Assembly (NCBI GenBank): GCA_937886325.1
Contig: CALABV010000051.1
Location: 1 to 64,000 of the forward strand
Reading direction: 5' to 3'
Source of the DNA: an uncultured Geobacter sp.
GTDB taxonomy: Bacteria > Desulfobacterota > Desulfuromonadia > Geobacterales > Geobacteraceae
Length of the DNA: 64,000 nucleotides
Shown: piece by piece, positions 18,539-27,246 of the stretch
Layout of the letters: each line of letters begins with the position of its first letter
Position numbering within the stretch: position 1 is the first letter of the stretch
The notes under the pieces: model-generated
Databases searched by the model: none
What the model saw: only the letters and a program-made list of their open reading frames with translations
What the model was told of the DNA's origin: nothing
Position numbers and translations under genes: made by a program

Positions 18539-19213
18539 TTACTCTTCTTCCTTGAGGATGTAGCCGACTCCCCGCACCGTATGGATGAGCTTCTTGTCCG
18601 CATCACGGTCAATCTTCTTGCGGAGGTAGTTCACATACACGTCAATTATGTTGGTAAAGCTGTCGAAGATGTAATCCCAGACATTCTCGGCAATAGTTGT
18701 GCGGGTAAGCACCTGGTTCGGATTGCGCATGAAGAATTCAAGGAGGGAGTATTCCTTTGCCGTGAGATCGATTTCCTTGTCCTTGCGCCATACCTTGTGC
18801 GTAACCGGGTCGAGCCGCAGGTCGGCGAACCGGATCTCGGCGCCCCGCTCCTGCTCGGAACGGCGGAGGAGCGCCCGGACGCGTGCCAGCAGTTCGGCAA
18901 ATGCGAACGGCTTGGTCAGGTAGTCGTCAGAACCGGAATTGAGACCGGCCACGATGTCCTCCACCGTGTCTTTTGCGGTCAGCATCAGAACAGGCGTCAG
19001 GAGTTTCCGTGCGCGCAGTTCCTTGACCACCGACAATCCGTCCTTTTTCGGCAGCATCACATCGAGGATGATAAGGCTGTATGAACCGTCCAAGGACTTC
19101 TGCAAACCTTCGTCGCCGTCATACGTAACATCGACCTCGTACTTTTCCTCTTCAAGTCCTCGCTTGATGAAACTTGCGACCTTTTTTTCGTCTTCCACCA
19201 CCAGAATCTTCAT
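18539..19213 (-). CDS. OmpR/PhoB-family response regulator (orphan)
   Basis: The 224-residue protein has a receiver (KILVVEDEKK, phospho-acceptor D51 in LIILDVMLPKKDG, K in YLTKPF) and a winged-helix output domain (LTAKEYSLLEFFMRNPNQ, VRGVGYIL). It is a phosphorylation-controlled transcription factor. No histidine kinase gene adjoins it. GAGGTGAT precedes the ATG. A good promoter lies about 300 bases upstream, which implies an unusually long structured leader. After the stop, two G+C-rich hairpins without a T-tract occupy about 18450-18535. Confidence 0.93.
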   Translation of the reverse strand: MKILVVEDEKKVASFIKRGLEEEKYEVDVTYDGDEGLQKSLDGSYSLIILDVMLPKKDGLSVVKELRARKLLTPVLMLTAKDTVEDIVAGLNSGSDDYLTKPFAFAELLARVRALLRRSEQERGAEIRFADLRLDPVTHKVWRKDKEIDLTAKEYSLLEFFMRNPNQVLTRTTIAENVWDYIFDSFTNIIDVYVNYLRKKIDRDADKKLIHTVRGVGYILKEEE

Positions 19214-19518
19214 GTCATCACCTCGTCATGTCGTTAAATTCTTCACACCCGAAATGGATACGCAAAGCAAACCCTCCCGCGAAGCAGACACATGCCGCGG
19301 AATAAAAGGAGGCAAACCTGCCGATGGGTTCATCCAGGGCCTATGAGGAAAGATATACCGCCTCACAGCGGAACAAGGAAAAAACTCATGAGGATTCTTA
19401 TACCACATCAGCCTAAACATGCAATAAATAAAAACCGTTTATTAGGTGAACGGCTTCCGGGGAAAAAGCGGCCTTCGGAGGGGGCAACAACAATACCCCA
19501 AAGCCTATTTTAATGAAA
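19214..19518 (-). other. Long predicted 5' leader of the OmpR-type regulator
   Basis: From the predicted start near 19512 to the ATG there are about 300 untranslated bases. Read on the minus strand, the first 55 bases can fold into a closed structure (GGCTTtGGGG paired with CCCCggAAGCC). Next is CCGTT-loop-AACGG followed by TTTTTATTT, which resembles a weak terminator. A CCGC/GCGG hairpin lies further down. I do not recognise a known riboswitch. Confidence 0.4.
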
Positions 19519-19547
19519 ATTACAACTCACATTTCGCACTTTGTCAA
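19519..19547 (-). promoter_or_regulatory. Sigma-70-type promoter of the OmpR-type regulator
   Basis: TTGACA (19542-19547) and TGTAAT (19519-19524) are 17 bases apart on the minus strand. Confidence 0.6.
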
Positions 19548-19689
19548 GGTTTTAATTGTAAACGCCTTTTTCTTCTGCTACGTTAGCAGTCATCCGGAAT
19601 ATCAGGAAAAGGGGGTTCACGTTCAATGGCCGCCATTGGAATAGAGAAAGCGCCCGCCATCCCGAAGCAATAAAACACAAGGAGACGGA

Positions 19690-20628
19690 ATGAAAAAAGA
19701 GTGGGCACAGGTATCCTGCGAGGTTCCTGCATCCATGGTTGACTCTCTGGCCGAATACCTGATTGAGCTCTCTTCCACCGGTGTGAGCATCGACAACATG
19801 ACTCTCGACACCTTCTCCCTGGATACCGTTGAGGAGTCTCCAATCAAGACGGTGACCGCGTATTTTTCCGTTGATGATTCCCTCCGGGAAAGGATCCGGG
19901 AGATCGAATCCTACCTGGTCGAAAAGGGGCAGGCATACGACGGTTTTCAATTCAAAGCGCCGACAGTGGCACGTATAACGGAGGAAGACTGGAGCAGCAA
20001 CTGGAAGGACCACTTCAAGCCTCTTCGGATTGGAAACCATCTCGTAATCAAGCCCACCTGGGAAACATTTCCGGCAACGGATGACGATATCATCATGGAA
20101 CTGGACCCCGGGATGGCATTCGGCACGGGAACGCATCCGACAACCATGCTCTGCCTTTCCATCCTGGAAGGAATCTTTTCCGGCCGGGATGCTTCCGGAC
20201 GCCCACACAAAAAGCCGCGGGCGGTTCTTGATGTGGGGACCGGTTCGGGTATACTCAGCATAGCAGCCGCTCTGCTGGGCGCGGAGACCGTGAAAGCCGT
20301 CGACATCGACCCCGACGCGGTCCGAGTGGCGACGGAAAATTGTACCTTGAATAATGTCACCCACCTTGTGTCCGTCTCCGACACACCTCTCCACATGGTC
20401 ACGGGGAGCTTCGATGTCATCCTGGCCAACATCCTCGCGGAAGAACTGGTTCGATTGGCGCCGGAGCTTGTCCGGAGGATATCGCGGGGCGGTTTTCTGA
20501 TACTGTCGGGGATACTGACCGACAAGGAAGATCTCGTGGTCGGCGGCTTCACGAGCCTTGACGTCTCCCTGACGCGGATCGCCAGGGAAGAGGAATGGAG
20601 TTGCATCGTTTTTCAGGGGAATGGGTGA
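19690..20628 (+). CDS. prmA: Ribosomal protein L11 methyltransferase
   Basis: PrmA methylates ribosomal protein L11 using S-adenosylmethionine. The 312-residue protein has the N-terminal substrate-recognition domain followed by the SAM fold: LDPGMAFGTGTHPTT, VLDVGTGSGILSIAAALLGA and ANILAEEL are all signature stretches. AAGGAG lies before the ATG. The stop codon is followed immediately by the ATG of rsmE, so the two translation/ribosome-modification genes form one operon. Confidence 0.95.
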   Translation: MKKEWAQVSCEVPASMVDSLAEYLIELSSTGVSIDNMTLDTFSLDTVEESPIKTVTAYFSVDDSLRERIREIESYLVEKGQAYDGFQFKAPTVARITEEDWSSNWKDHFKPLRIGNHLVIKPTWETFPATDDDIIMELDPGMAFGTGTHPTTMLCLSILEGIFSGRDASGRPHKKPRAVLDVGTGSGILSIAAALLGAETVKAVDIDPDAVRVATENCTLNNVTHLVSVSDTPLHMVTGSFDVILANILAEELVRLAPELVRRISRGGFLILSGILTDKEDLVVGGFTSLDVSLTRIAREEEWSCIVFQGNG

Positions 20629-21369
20629 ATGCGGCGTTTCTTCATCGATGAGAACGCCATTACAGACGATACGGCGCTCGTGACGGGTAACCTTTTTTGT
20701 CACATGACACGGGTACTGCGACTGAAAATCGGCACCCGGGTCATCCTTTCCGATGGAACGGGCAAACGTCACGTCGGCTCAATCTCCACTATCGGGAAAG
20801 ACTGCCTGACCGTCACAATAACGAAAAGCTCCGCCGAGCCCGAGAAAGTCTCCGGACCGCTGCTTACCCTCTACCAGGGGCTTCCCAAGGGAAGCAAGAT
20901 GGAATTCATCTTGCAAAAGTGTACCGAATTGGGTGCGGACTCCTTTGTCCCCTATATATCGGAACGATCCGTTGCCAAGCTTCCAAAAGATCGGGAAGCC
21001 GAGCGGATCGAGCGATGGCGCCGTATCATACGGGAAGCGGCGCGCCAATCAAACAGGACATCGGTCCCCCTCCTCTCCCCGGTCAAAGATTTTTCCGAAC
21101 TCGTCGGCACGGCTGACCAGGCGGTGAAACTTCTGCTCTGGGAGGAAGAAACGTCCAACAGGCTCAGATCCGTTCTCGGTTCCCTGCCGCGACCCGACAG
21201 TGTCGCCCTGCTTGTCGGACCGGAAGGCGGGCTCTCTCGTGAGGAAGCCGCTGCCGCCGAGGCTTCGGGATTCATTCCCGTGACCCTCGGCACGAGGATC
21301 CTCAGGACCGAAACGGCGGGAATTGCCCTCCTGGCCGTGCTGCAGTTCTACTGGGGGGACATGGGTTGA
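20629..21369 (+). CDS. rsmE: 16S rRNA (uracil-1498-N3)-methyltransferase
   Basis: RsmE methylates U1498 of 16S rRNA. The 246-residue protein has an N-terminal PUA-like domain and a C-terminal SPOUT knot: YQGLPKGSKMEFILQKCTEL, then VGPEGGLSREE and LGTRILRTETA, the knot motifs that bind SAM. Translation is coupled to prmA with no gap. The small zinc-ribbon protein follows 24 bases later. Confidence 0.95.
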   Translation: MRRFFIDENAITDDTALVTGNLFCHMTRVLRLKIGTRVILSDGTGKRHVGSISTIGKDCLTVTITKSSAEPEKVSGPLLTLYQGLPKGSKMEFILQKCTELGADSFVPYISERSVAKLPKDREAERIERWRRIIREAARQSNRTSVPLLSPVKDFSELVGTADQAVKLLLWEEETSNRLRSVLGSLPRPDSVALLVGPEGGLSREEAAAAEASGFIPVTLGTRILRTETAGIALLAVLQFYWGDMG

Positions 21370-21393
21370 AAAGGAATACGGGAGGTACGCGGC

Positions 21394-22134
21394 ATGAAAT
21401 GCCCCAAATGCGGTTACAATAGCTTCGAATTTCTCGACAACTGCAAGAAATGCGGCGCGGAATTCGCTTCATTCAAGAAAACCCACCGAATCAACGCTGT
21501 CGTACTTACGCCGACTCCGGCACAGGATGCGCGGCCCGCGCCGGAGGAAACCGCGATCGCCTCTCCGCCTGTGCCTGACTCCGTTGCGGAAAGTCCCGCT
21601 GATGATTTCTCCTGGGACACGCCCGCCGAAACGAACATCAGCGACCGGGAAGAGAGCCCGTACAGCGGTTTCGATCTGGGCTTTCAGGATTCCGAAGATC
21701 TGACCCGGGACAAGGCTTTCACCGGTTTCTCCTTCTCCGATGAACCGGAGAATGAACGTCCCGAACAGGTATCCGCTCCCGAGGGAGAAAGATTGGAAGA
21801 TTTCTCCTTCGAGGAGGAAATCGAGAATGAAACCTCCCCTGTGGAATTGAAGGATGCAACGTCGGAATCGGCGACGGAAGGATACGAGAGGTTGCTGGAC
21901 ATTGATTCTCTCGAAGTGAAGGAAGATACCGAAAAAGCTGTTTCCGGAGAGTTTGACGCGGATGATTTTTCATTCGCCCCCGAACCGGTGGCCGAAGATA
22001 TCTTTCAGCTGAAAGAAGAGCCCGTGCCGCCGGCGCCTGAAAAAAAGGCGCAGCCGAACCTGTCGGACTTTGACAAGGAATTCGAGCAGATTTTCTCTTT
22101 CGGCGACGCCGAAGAAAAAGACACGAAATCGTAA
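21394..22134 (+). CDS. Acidic protein with N-terminal zinc ribbon, function unknown
   Basis: The 246-residue protein opens with a zinc-ribbon motif (MKCPKCGYNSFEF ... CKKCGAEF, four cysteines within 27 residues). The rest (about 35-246) is strongly acidic, rich in E, D, S and P, with repeated DFSF/DFSW-type motifs and no predicted fold. Such proteins are usually disordered and may be scaffolds or regulators; I cannot assign a job. It is co-directional with prmA-rsmE, 24 bases after rsmE, and ends three bases before the convergent rnd gene. Confidence 0.85.
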   Translation: MKCPKCGYNSFEFLDNCKKCGAEFASFKKTHRINAVVLTPTPAQDARPAPEETAIASPPVPDSVAESPADDFSWDTPAETNISDREESPYSGFDLGFQDSEDLTRDKAFTGFSFSDEPENERPEQVSAPEGERLEDFSFEEEIENETSPVELKDATSESATEGYERLLDIDSLEVKEDTEKAVSGEFDADDFSFAPEPVAEDIFQLKEEPVPPAPEKKAQPNLSDFDKEFEQIFSFGDAEEKDTKS

Positions 22135-22137
22135 ACG

Positions 22138-23274
22138 TCAGCGAAGCACTTCCAGGAGTTCGTCGCCGAACTCCCGTTTCCGCCAGCCTCGCAGGGCGGG
22201 AACGACGTCAAGTCCGGCGGCGTCCTTCGGGGCCTCCTTGGCCAGTACTTCCAGCAGGGCATTGTTGACAAGAAATCCGGCATCAATCCCCAGCGCCAGG
22301 GATTTGGCTTCCCGCCACTTCTTCAATTTCCTGAGTCTCTCATCTTTCAGGGCATCCCGTTCAGGTCTTCCCGCGCGTGCGAACCGGGGGAGGAGTTCTT
22401 CCGGAATCGCACAACCATCGGCAACCCCTTTCATAATATCCCTCCCGTACCTTTCCGCGGAACGCGGCGGAAGACCGGGAATCCCCTGCAATTCCTGAAG
22501 TTTTCTCGGCTTTTTCTCCGCCAGCGCCCGAATCGTCTCATTGGAGAGCACCTTGAACGGCGGTTTGTCGGCAACACGAGCCCGCAGATCACGGAACCTG
22601 AGTAACTCCTCCAGCACGGCAAGCGTCCGAGGCTCCATCTTGCTCGCCCCCTTGAAACGACAAAAGAACGGCTCGCCCTCACGATCCGCCGCCCTCACCT
22701 CCGACAGATAATCCGATTCCTCCTCAACCCAGGAAAGCCTTCCCCGCTCCACAAGCTCCGCCTCCAGCTGACGGTACAGGGCAACGAGCAGCGACGTGTC
22801 AGCCGCGGCATAGGCGATCATGCCGGGGTCCAGCGGCCGCCTGCTCCAGTCGGCCTTCTGGTAGCGCTTGTCCAGTTCCACCCCGAATCTCTTCTTCAGC
22901 GCCGCCGCAAGACCAAACTCCTTCTCGCCCAGCAACTGGCAGGCGATCATGGTATCGAACAGGTTGCGCACCTCCAGGGAAAAATCACGGTACAGGGAGC
23001 GGATATCGTAATCGGCGCCGTGAAATACCTTGCGGATGCCCGGATCCGCCAGCAGGGGGCCGAGAGCGGAGACATCGGTCACCGCCAGGGGGTCTACCAG
23101 AAACACCGCCTTCTCCGTTGCAACCTGGATGAGGCAGACCTTTTCCCGGTAGTGATGGAGCGAGTCGGCCTCCAGATCGAAGGCCAGCACCTTTTCGCAC
23201 GACAGCCGTCCGGCCAGCCGGTCAAGGTCCATCGAATTTTCAATTATCTTCGGTATCTTCTGACGCTGTGTCAT
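22138..23274 (-). CDS. rnd: Ribonuclease D family 3'-5' exonuclease
   Basis: The 378-residue protein has a DEDDy exonuclease domain: Exo I D/E in LAFDLEADS, Exo II in VFHGADYDIRSL, and Exo III Y/D in AYAAADTSLL. An HRDC-type domain follows (about 210-290, VLEELLRFRDLRARVADKPP). RNase D trims 3' ends of tRNA precursors and other stable RNAs. The ATG at 23274 is preferred because AAAGGGA precedes it; an upstream extension is less likely. It overlaps the 3' end of mqnC by 35 bases and is the last gene of the menaquinone operon. Confidence 0.92.
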   Translation of the reverse strand: MTQRQKIPKIIENSMDLDRLAGRLSCEKVLAFDLEADSLHHYREKVCLIQVATEKAVFLVDPLAVTDVSALGPLLADPGIRKVFHGADYDIRSLYRDFSLEVRNLFDTMIACQLLGEKEFGLAAALKKRFGVELDKRYQKADWSRRPLDPGMIAYAAADTSLLVALYRQLEAELVERGRLSWVEEESDYLSEVRAADREGEPFFCRFKGASKMEPRTLAVLEELLRFRDLRARVADKPPFKVLSNETIRALAEKKPRKLQELQGIPGLPPRSAERYGRDIMKGVADGCAIPEELLPRFARAGRPERDALKDERLRKLKKWREAKSLALGIDAGFLVNNALLEVLAKEAPKDAAGLDVVPALRGWRKREFGDELLEVLR

Positions 23275-24394
23275 GTATCCCTTTCCCGCAAACCGAGGAC
23301 GCATTGTTCCCCGGCGAATATTCATGAACTTTCACGATATCATAGACGGTGTTTCTCTGGGCGGCACGGAATCCCGCCGCCTCGATGCACCCCACCATTG
23401 CCTCCCTGCCCATGCGGAAGGAACACCCCGCGGCGGCGACTACGTTTTCTTCCAGCATCGTCCCTCCCAGGTCGTTCGCGCCGAAAAAGAGGGCAACCTG
23501 GGCCAGTTTCGCTCCCTGGGTAACCCAGCTCGCCTGAATGTTGGGCACATTGTCGAGAACAATCCGGGACAGGGCGAGCACCTTCAGATATTCGACCCCG
23601 GTTGCCGCCGCGCCGCCCAGTTCAGTGTTCCCCGGCTGATAGGTCCAGGGAATGAAGGCTGTGAAGGACCCTCCGTCCTCCTGGAGTTCCCTGACGCGGA
23701 ACAGGTGCTCAACGATGTCCTCGGGTCGCTCGCGGCTGCCGAACATCATGGTGGCGGTTGTCGGAAGCCCCTGCCCGGCCGCTTCCCGCATCACCGCCGC
23801 CCACTCTTCCCAACCGATCTTGCCGGGAGAAATCTCTTTCCGAACCCTGTCCACCAGGATCTCCGCCCCCCCGCCGGGAAGGGAGTCGAGGCCCGCACGC
23901 CGAAGACGTTGCAGGGTCTCCGCCACGGTACTATCCGAAAGGGCGGAAATATGGACAATCTCGGCGGGAGAGAGGGAGTGGATATGGATGTGTGGAAAAC
24001 GCTCCTTGACTCCCCTGAACAGGCCCTCGAAGAACTCGATCCCCAAGCCGGGATGAAGCCCCCCCTGCATCAGGAGCTGGGTTCCACCCTGCTCCGCCAG
24101 CTCCCGGATCTTACGGAAGATTTCCTCACGTGTCAGCACATAGGCATCCGGAGAGCCCGTATCGCGGAAGAAGGCGCAGAAGCGGCACCGGGAGACGCAG
24201 ATATTGGTGTAGTTCACGTTCCGGTCAACCACGTAGGTGACGACGTTTTCCGGATGGAGCCTGCGGCGGATACGGTCGGCAAGCTTGCCGAGGGTCGTCG
24301 GTTCCGCTTCCCGGAAAAGTCGGAGGGCTTCTTCCCTGGTGAGGGGCATGTTATTTTCGATGCGCTCCGCACATACCCGCGGAAATGGATTCAA
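23240..24394 (-). CDS. mqnC: Cyclic dehypoxanthine futalosine synthase
   Basis: MqnC is a radical-SAM enzyme that cyclises dehypoxanthine futalosine in the futalosine route to menaquinone. The 384-residue protein has the radical-SAM cysteines C66, C70 and C73 (CVSRCRFC) and typical stretches LLMQGGLHPGLGIEF and DSLPGGGAEIL. The start is an uncommon TTG at 24394, supported by AGGAG six bases upstream. It follows mqnE by 40 bases. Its paralogue MqnE is next door; the QGGLHP and GANDLGGTMLEENV motifs assign this copy to MqnC. Confidence 0.93.
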   Translation of the reverse strand: MNPFPRVCAERIENNMPLTREEALRLFREAEPTTLGKLADRIRRRLHPENVVTYVVDRNVNYTNICVSRCRFCAFFRDTGSPDAYVLTREEIFRKIRELAEQGGTQLLMQGGLHPGLGIEFFEGLFRGVKERFPHIHIHSLSPAEIVHISALSDSTVAETLQRLRRAGLDSLPGGGAEILVDRVRKEISPGKIGWEEWAAVMREAAGQGLPTTATMMFGSRERPEDIVEHLFRVRELQEDGGSFTAFIPWTYQPGNTELGGAAATGVEYLKVLALSRIVLDNVPNIQASWVTQGAKLAQVALFFGANDLGGTMLEENVVAAAGCSFRMGREAMVGCIEAAGFRAAQRNTVYDIVKVHEYSPGNNASSVCGKGIHDTASEDTEDN

Positions 24395-24434
24395 GAAATT
24401 CTCCTCAACCGGTCCGGGAACAGATTCCCGGCGT

Positions 24435-25517
24435 TCAACTGTTTCTCACTTCGTTATAGAACGAATCACGCTCCACAGGATCCCTCCCCGCGGCACGAAT
24501 CAGGCGGACGAGGTGCTGCCTCTCCATCCCCGGCGGAGAATCAGCGCCCGCTTCATGACCTATCTTCTCCTCGACCACCGTGCCGTCCAGGTCATCGGCG
24601 CCGAAAGTTAGCGCCACCTGGGCGATCCTTTCGCCGAGCATGACCCAGTATGCCTTGATGTGGGCGAAGTTGTCCAGAAAGAGGCGGGCGACGGCGATGG
24701 TCTTCAGGTCGTCCACCCCTCCGGGCGCCCGTGTACCTTCCTGTTTCAGCGGAGTATCCCCGGGCTGGAAGGGAAGCGCGACAAAGGCCTGGAACCCGCC
24801 GGTCCGGTCCTGGAGGTCACGGAGCCGGGACAGGTGGTCGACACGGTCGGCATGGCTCTCCCGGTGGCCGTAGAGCATGGTGGCATTGGAGCGAAGCCCG
24901 CATCCATGGGCATGTTCCATGATTTCCAGCCATCGTTCGCCTGATATCTTGTCGCCGCATAGCTGTGTCCGCACGGACGGGGCAAAGATTTCAGCCCCAC
25001 CGCCGGGCATGGAATCGAGGCCGGCGTCCCCGAGTCTTTGAAAGACCTCGTGCAGGCACAGACCGCTCACGCGCGCCATATGGTCGATCTCCACGGCGGT
25101 GAAGGCCTTCAGGTGAAGTCGGGGCGAGACGGATTTTACGGTGCGCAGCATCTCCTGATACGCCTCGAAGGGAAGCGACGGATGGAGCCCGCCCACCATG
25201 TGGATCTCGGTGGCTCCCCGCAGCAGCGCGTCTTCGGCCAGGGAGCGAATCTCCGCGGTATCAAGCAGATAGGCTCCCTGTTCGTCGGCGTCCCGGCGGA
25301 AGGCACAGAAACGGCAGCGGTTCACGCAGATATTGGTGTAATTCAGATGCCGGTTCACGTTGAAAAAGACCCGGCGGCCGTTCTTCCGCTCGTTGGCCCA
25401 TGCCGCCATCTCTCCGATCTCCGCGAGTTCGTCGGAAGCGAACAGGCACAGTGCATCGTCATTGCTCAGACGTTCTCCCGCGCAGACCTTTGCCCTGACG
25501 GATGAGAGAGAATTCAT
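24435..25517 (-). CDS. mqnE: Aminofutalosine synthase
   Basis: MqnE joins the enolpyruvyl product of MqnA to SAM-derived adenosine, giving aminofutalosine. The 360-residue protein has the radical-SAM cysteines C64, C68 and C71 (CVNRCRFC), the MqnE-type HMVGGLHPSLPFE, and FGADDLDGTVVEEKI near the C-terminus. The ATG at 25517 overlaps the stop of ubiX (ATGA), which fixes the start; a longer upstream frame is the shadow of ubiX. Confidence 0.93.
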   Translation of the reverse strand: MNSLSSVRAKVCAGERLSNDDALCLFASDELAEIGEMAAWANERKNGRRVFFNVNRHLNYTNICVNRCRFCAFRRDADEQGAYLLDTAEIRSLAEDALLRGATEIHMVGGLHPSLPFEAYQEMLRTVKSVSPRLHLKAFTAVEIDHMARVSGLCLHEVFQRLGDAGLDSMPGGGAEIFAPSVRTQLCGDKISGERWLEIMEHAHGCGLRSNATMLYGHRESHADRVDHLSRLRDLQDRTGGFQAFVALPFQPGDTPLKQEGTRAPGGVDDLKTIAVARLFLDNFAHIKAYWVMLGERIAQVALTFGADDLDGTVVEEKIGHEAGADSPPGMERQHLVRLIRAAGRDPVERDSFYNEVRNS

Positions 25518-26122
25518 GGCTGCTCCGGCGCCCCCCAGGCCCGGTAAAGCCGGTGCGCGATTCCAAGGGCGTCCATGGCCTTGCCGACCACGAAATTCAC
25601 CAGGTCGTCCACGCTCCGGGGACCATGGTAGAAGGCTGGCATGGCGGGCACAATCCGCGCCCCCATCCGGGCGAGCTTCAGCATGTTTTCCAGGTGGATC
25701 TCGGACAGGGGAGTCTCCCTCGGGACAAGGACCAGGGGTCGCCGCTCTTTCAGCATTACATCGGCGCACCTCTCCAGGAGGTTCCCGGAGTTTCCGCACG
25801 CTATCCTGGCCAGGGTACCCATGGAGCAGGGGCAGACAACCATGGCGTCCGGCGCCGCGGATCCACTGGCGATGGGGGCCAGGAGATTATTTTCCTCGTA
25901 GTAGCGCGCCTGTGACGCCTGAACGCCGAAATGGCCGCGGAACCGGTGGGAAACATCTTCTTCCGTCCCGTGCCAGTCAAGGCCGGCTTCCGTTTTCAGA
26001 ACGGAGAAACCGGACCTGCTGATGAGAAAGTCGAGGGAATGTCCGGCGACCAGGAGTTCTTCGCAGAGACGCAGCCCGTAAAGCGCGCCCGAGGCGCCGG
26101 TGATTGCCGAAACGATATGCAT
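25514..26122 (-). CDS. ubiX: UbiX-family flavin prenyltransferase
   Basis: UbiX-type enzymes make prenylated FMN, the cofactor of UbiD decarboxylases. The 202-residue protein has the flavin-binding ITGASGALYGLRL, CPCSMGTLARIACG and VPRETPLSEIHLENM, all family signatures. In futalosine gene clusters a UbiX/UbiD pair is thought to decarboxylate the naphthoate ring late in the pathway (inference from context). It sits between mqnP, 15 bases upstream, and mqnE, which it overlaps by 4 bases. Confidence 0.94.
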   Translation of the reverse strand: MHIVSAITGASGALYGLRLCEELLVAGHSLDFLISRSGFSVLKTEAGLDWHGTEEDVSHRFRGHFGVQASQARYYEENNLLAPIASGSAAPDAMVVCPCSMGTLARIACGNSGNLLERCADVMLKERRPLVLVPRETPLSEIHLENMLKLARMGARIVPAMPAFYHGPRSVDDLVNFVVGKAMDALGIAHRLYRAWGAPEQP

Positions 26123-26137
26123 GGAACTCTTCTCCTG

Positions 26138-27052
26138 TTACCGGATTAGGGTATCCGTCAGGGCACATAGAAATACCGCGCAACTGATGTAACCGTTTGC
26201 GGTGAAAAAAGCCGTATTCAACCGGGACAGGTCTCCCTCACGAACCAGACTGTGCTCATACCCCAGGAGAACGGCCACGGCCCCGATCCCCACACGGTAG
26301 ACGATGCCCAGGTCGGCGGCATAGGCCACGGCAGCAAGCATCCCCACGGTGACAAGGTGGAACAGGCGCGCAGTCACCAGCGCGGCCCCCGCACCTATCC
26401 TCGCAGGAATGGAATGGAGTCCGGCTGAGCGGTCGAAATCCAGATCCTGGAGGGAATAGAGGATGTCAAACCCGGCAACCCAGAAGAGAACTGCGCCTCC
26501 CAGAAGCAGGGCCGCCGGTTCCACGTTTCCGCGAACGGCAATCCACGCCCCGACCGGCGCCGCTGCCAGACAGAGGCCCAACACGATGTGGCACAGGGAG
26601 GTGAAGCGCTTGCAATAGGAATAGGACAGCAGCAGGAAAAGGGCGATCGGCGTCAGGGAGAAACAGAGCGGATTCAGCTGATACGCGGCAAACAGGAAAA
26701 GGGCGACGGCCACTCCTATCCAGACGGCAACCGACTTCTTGCGAAGGAGACCGGAGGGAATGGCCCGATCCTTCGTTCTCGGATTCTTCCCGTCTATCTC
26801 CGCGTCTATGAGGCGGTTCAGGCCCATGGCCGCGGTTCTGGCCCCGACCATGGCCATCAGGATCCAGAAAATGGTCGGGAAAGAAGGAATGCCTCGTGCC
26901 GCCAGCACCGCGCCGGTCAGCGCGAAGGGGAGCGCGAAGACAGTATGGGAAAACCGTATCGTTTCCAGGAAGAGCCGAAGCGAAGCAAGGACTCCCGGCG
27001 TGTGCGGGGGCGCCGCCCATGGCCGGCTTGCATCGCCCTTTTTTGCCTCCAT
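26138..27052 (-). CDS. mqnP: UbiA-family polyprenyltransferase of the futalosine pathway
   Basis: This membrane enzyme attaches the polyprenyl tail to the naphthoate ring. The 304-residue protein has the first aspartate-rich motif NRLIDAEIDGKNPRTKDR and a second at DLDFDRSAGLHSIPAR, with about eight hydrophobic helices. The ATG at 27052 has AAAGGG eight bases upstream; a longer frame from 27079 lacks a ribosome binding site. First gene of the operon mqnP-ubiX-mqnE-mqnC-rnd. mqnA, mqnB and mqnD are not in the window. Confidence 0.9.
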   Translation of the reverse strand: MEAKKGDASRPWAAPPHTPGVLASLRLFLETIRFSHTVFALPFALTGAVLAARGIPSFPTIFWILMAMVGARTAAMGLNRLIDAEIDGKNPRTKDRAIPSGLLRKKSVAVWIGVAVALFLFAAYQLNPLCFSLTPIALFLLLSYSYCKRFTSLCHIVLGLCLAAAPVGAWIAVRGNVEPAALLLGGAVLFWVAGFDILYSLQDLDFDRSAGLHSIPARIGAGAALVTARLFHLVTVGMLAAVAYAADLGIVYRVGIGAVAVLLGYEHSLVREGDLSRLNTAFFTANGYISCAVFLCALTDTLIR

Positions 27053-27107
27053 ACCCACGCCCTTTCGTCTTTCCCTCATTCATACGCCGGACAACCGGAT
27101 GAAACAT

Positions 27108-27136
27108 TTTGTAGCACTTCAAGGGTGATCTGACAA
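27108..27136 (-). promoter_or_regulatory. Sigma-70-type promoter of the mqn operon
   Basis: TTGTCA (27131-27136) and TACAAA (27108-27113) are 17 bases apart on the minus strand, about 50 bases before the mqnP ATG. Confidence 0.5.
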
Positions 27137-27246
27137 CGGTTTTTATTCCTTCCTTTCCGTGCTTCTGCTTTATATAGCTGTAGAATTAGAGACGGCTTTT
27201 TGATAGAAAGGAAGCGTTGAGATCACCAGACACGAGGAGTTCCTGT

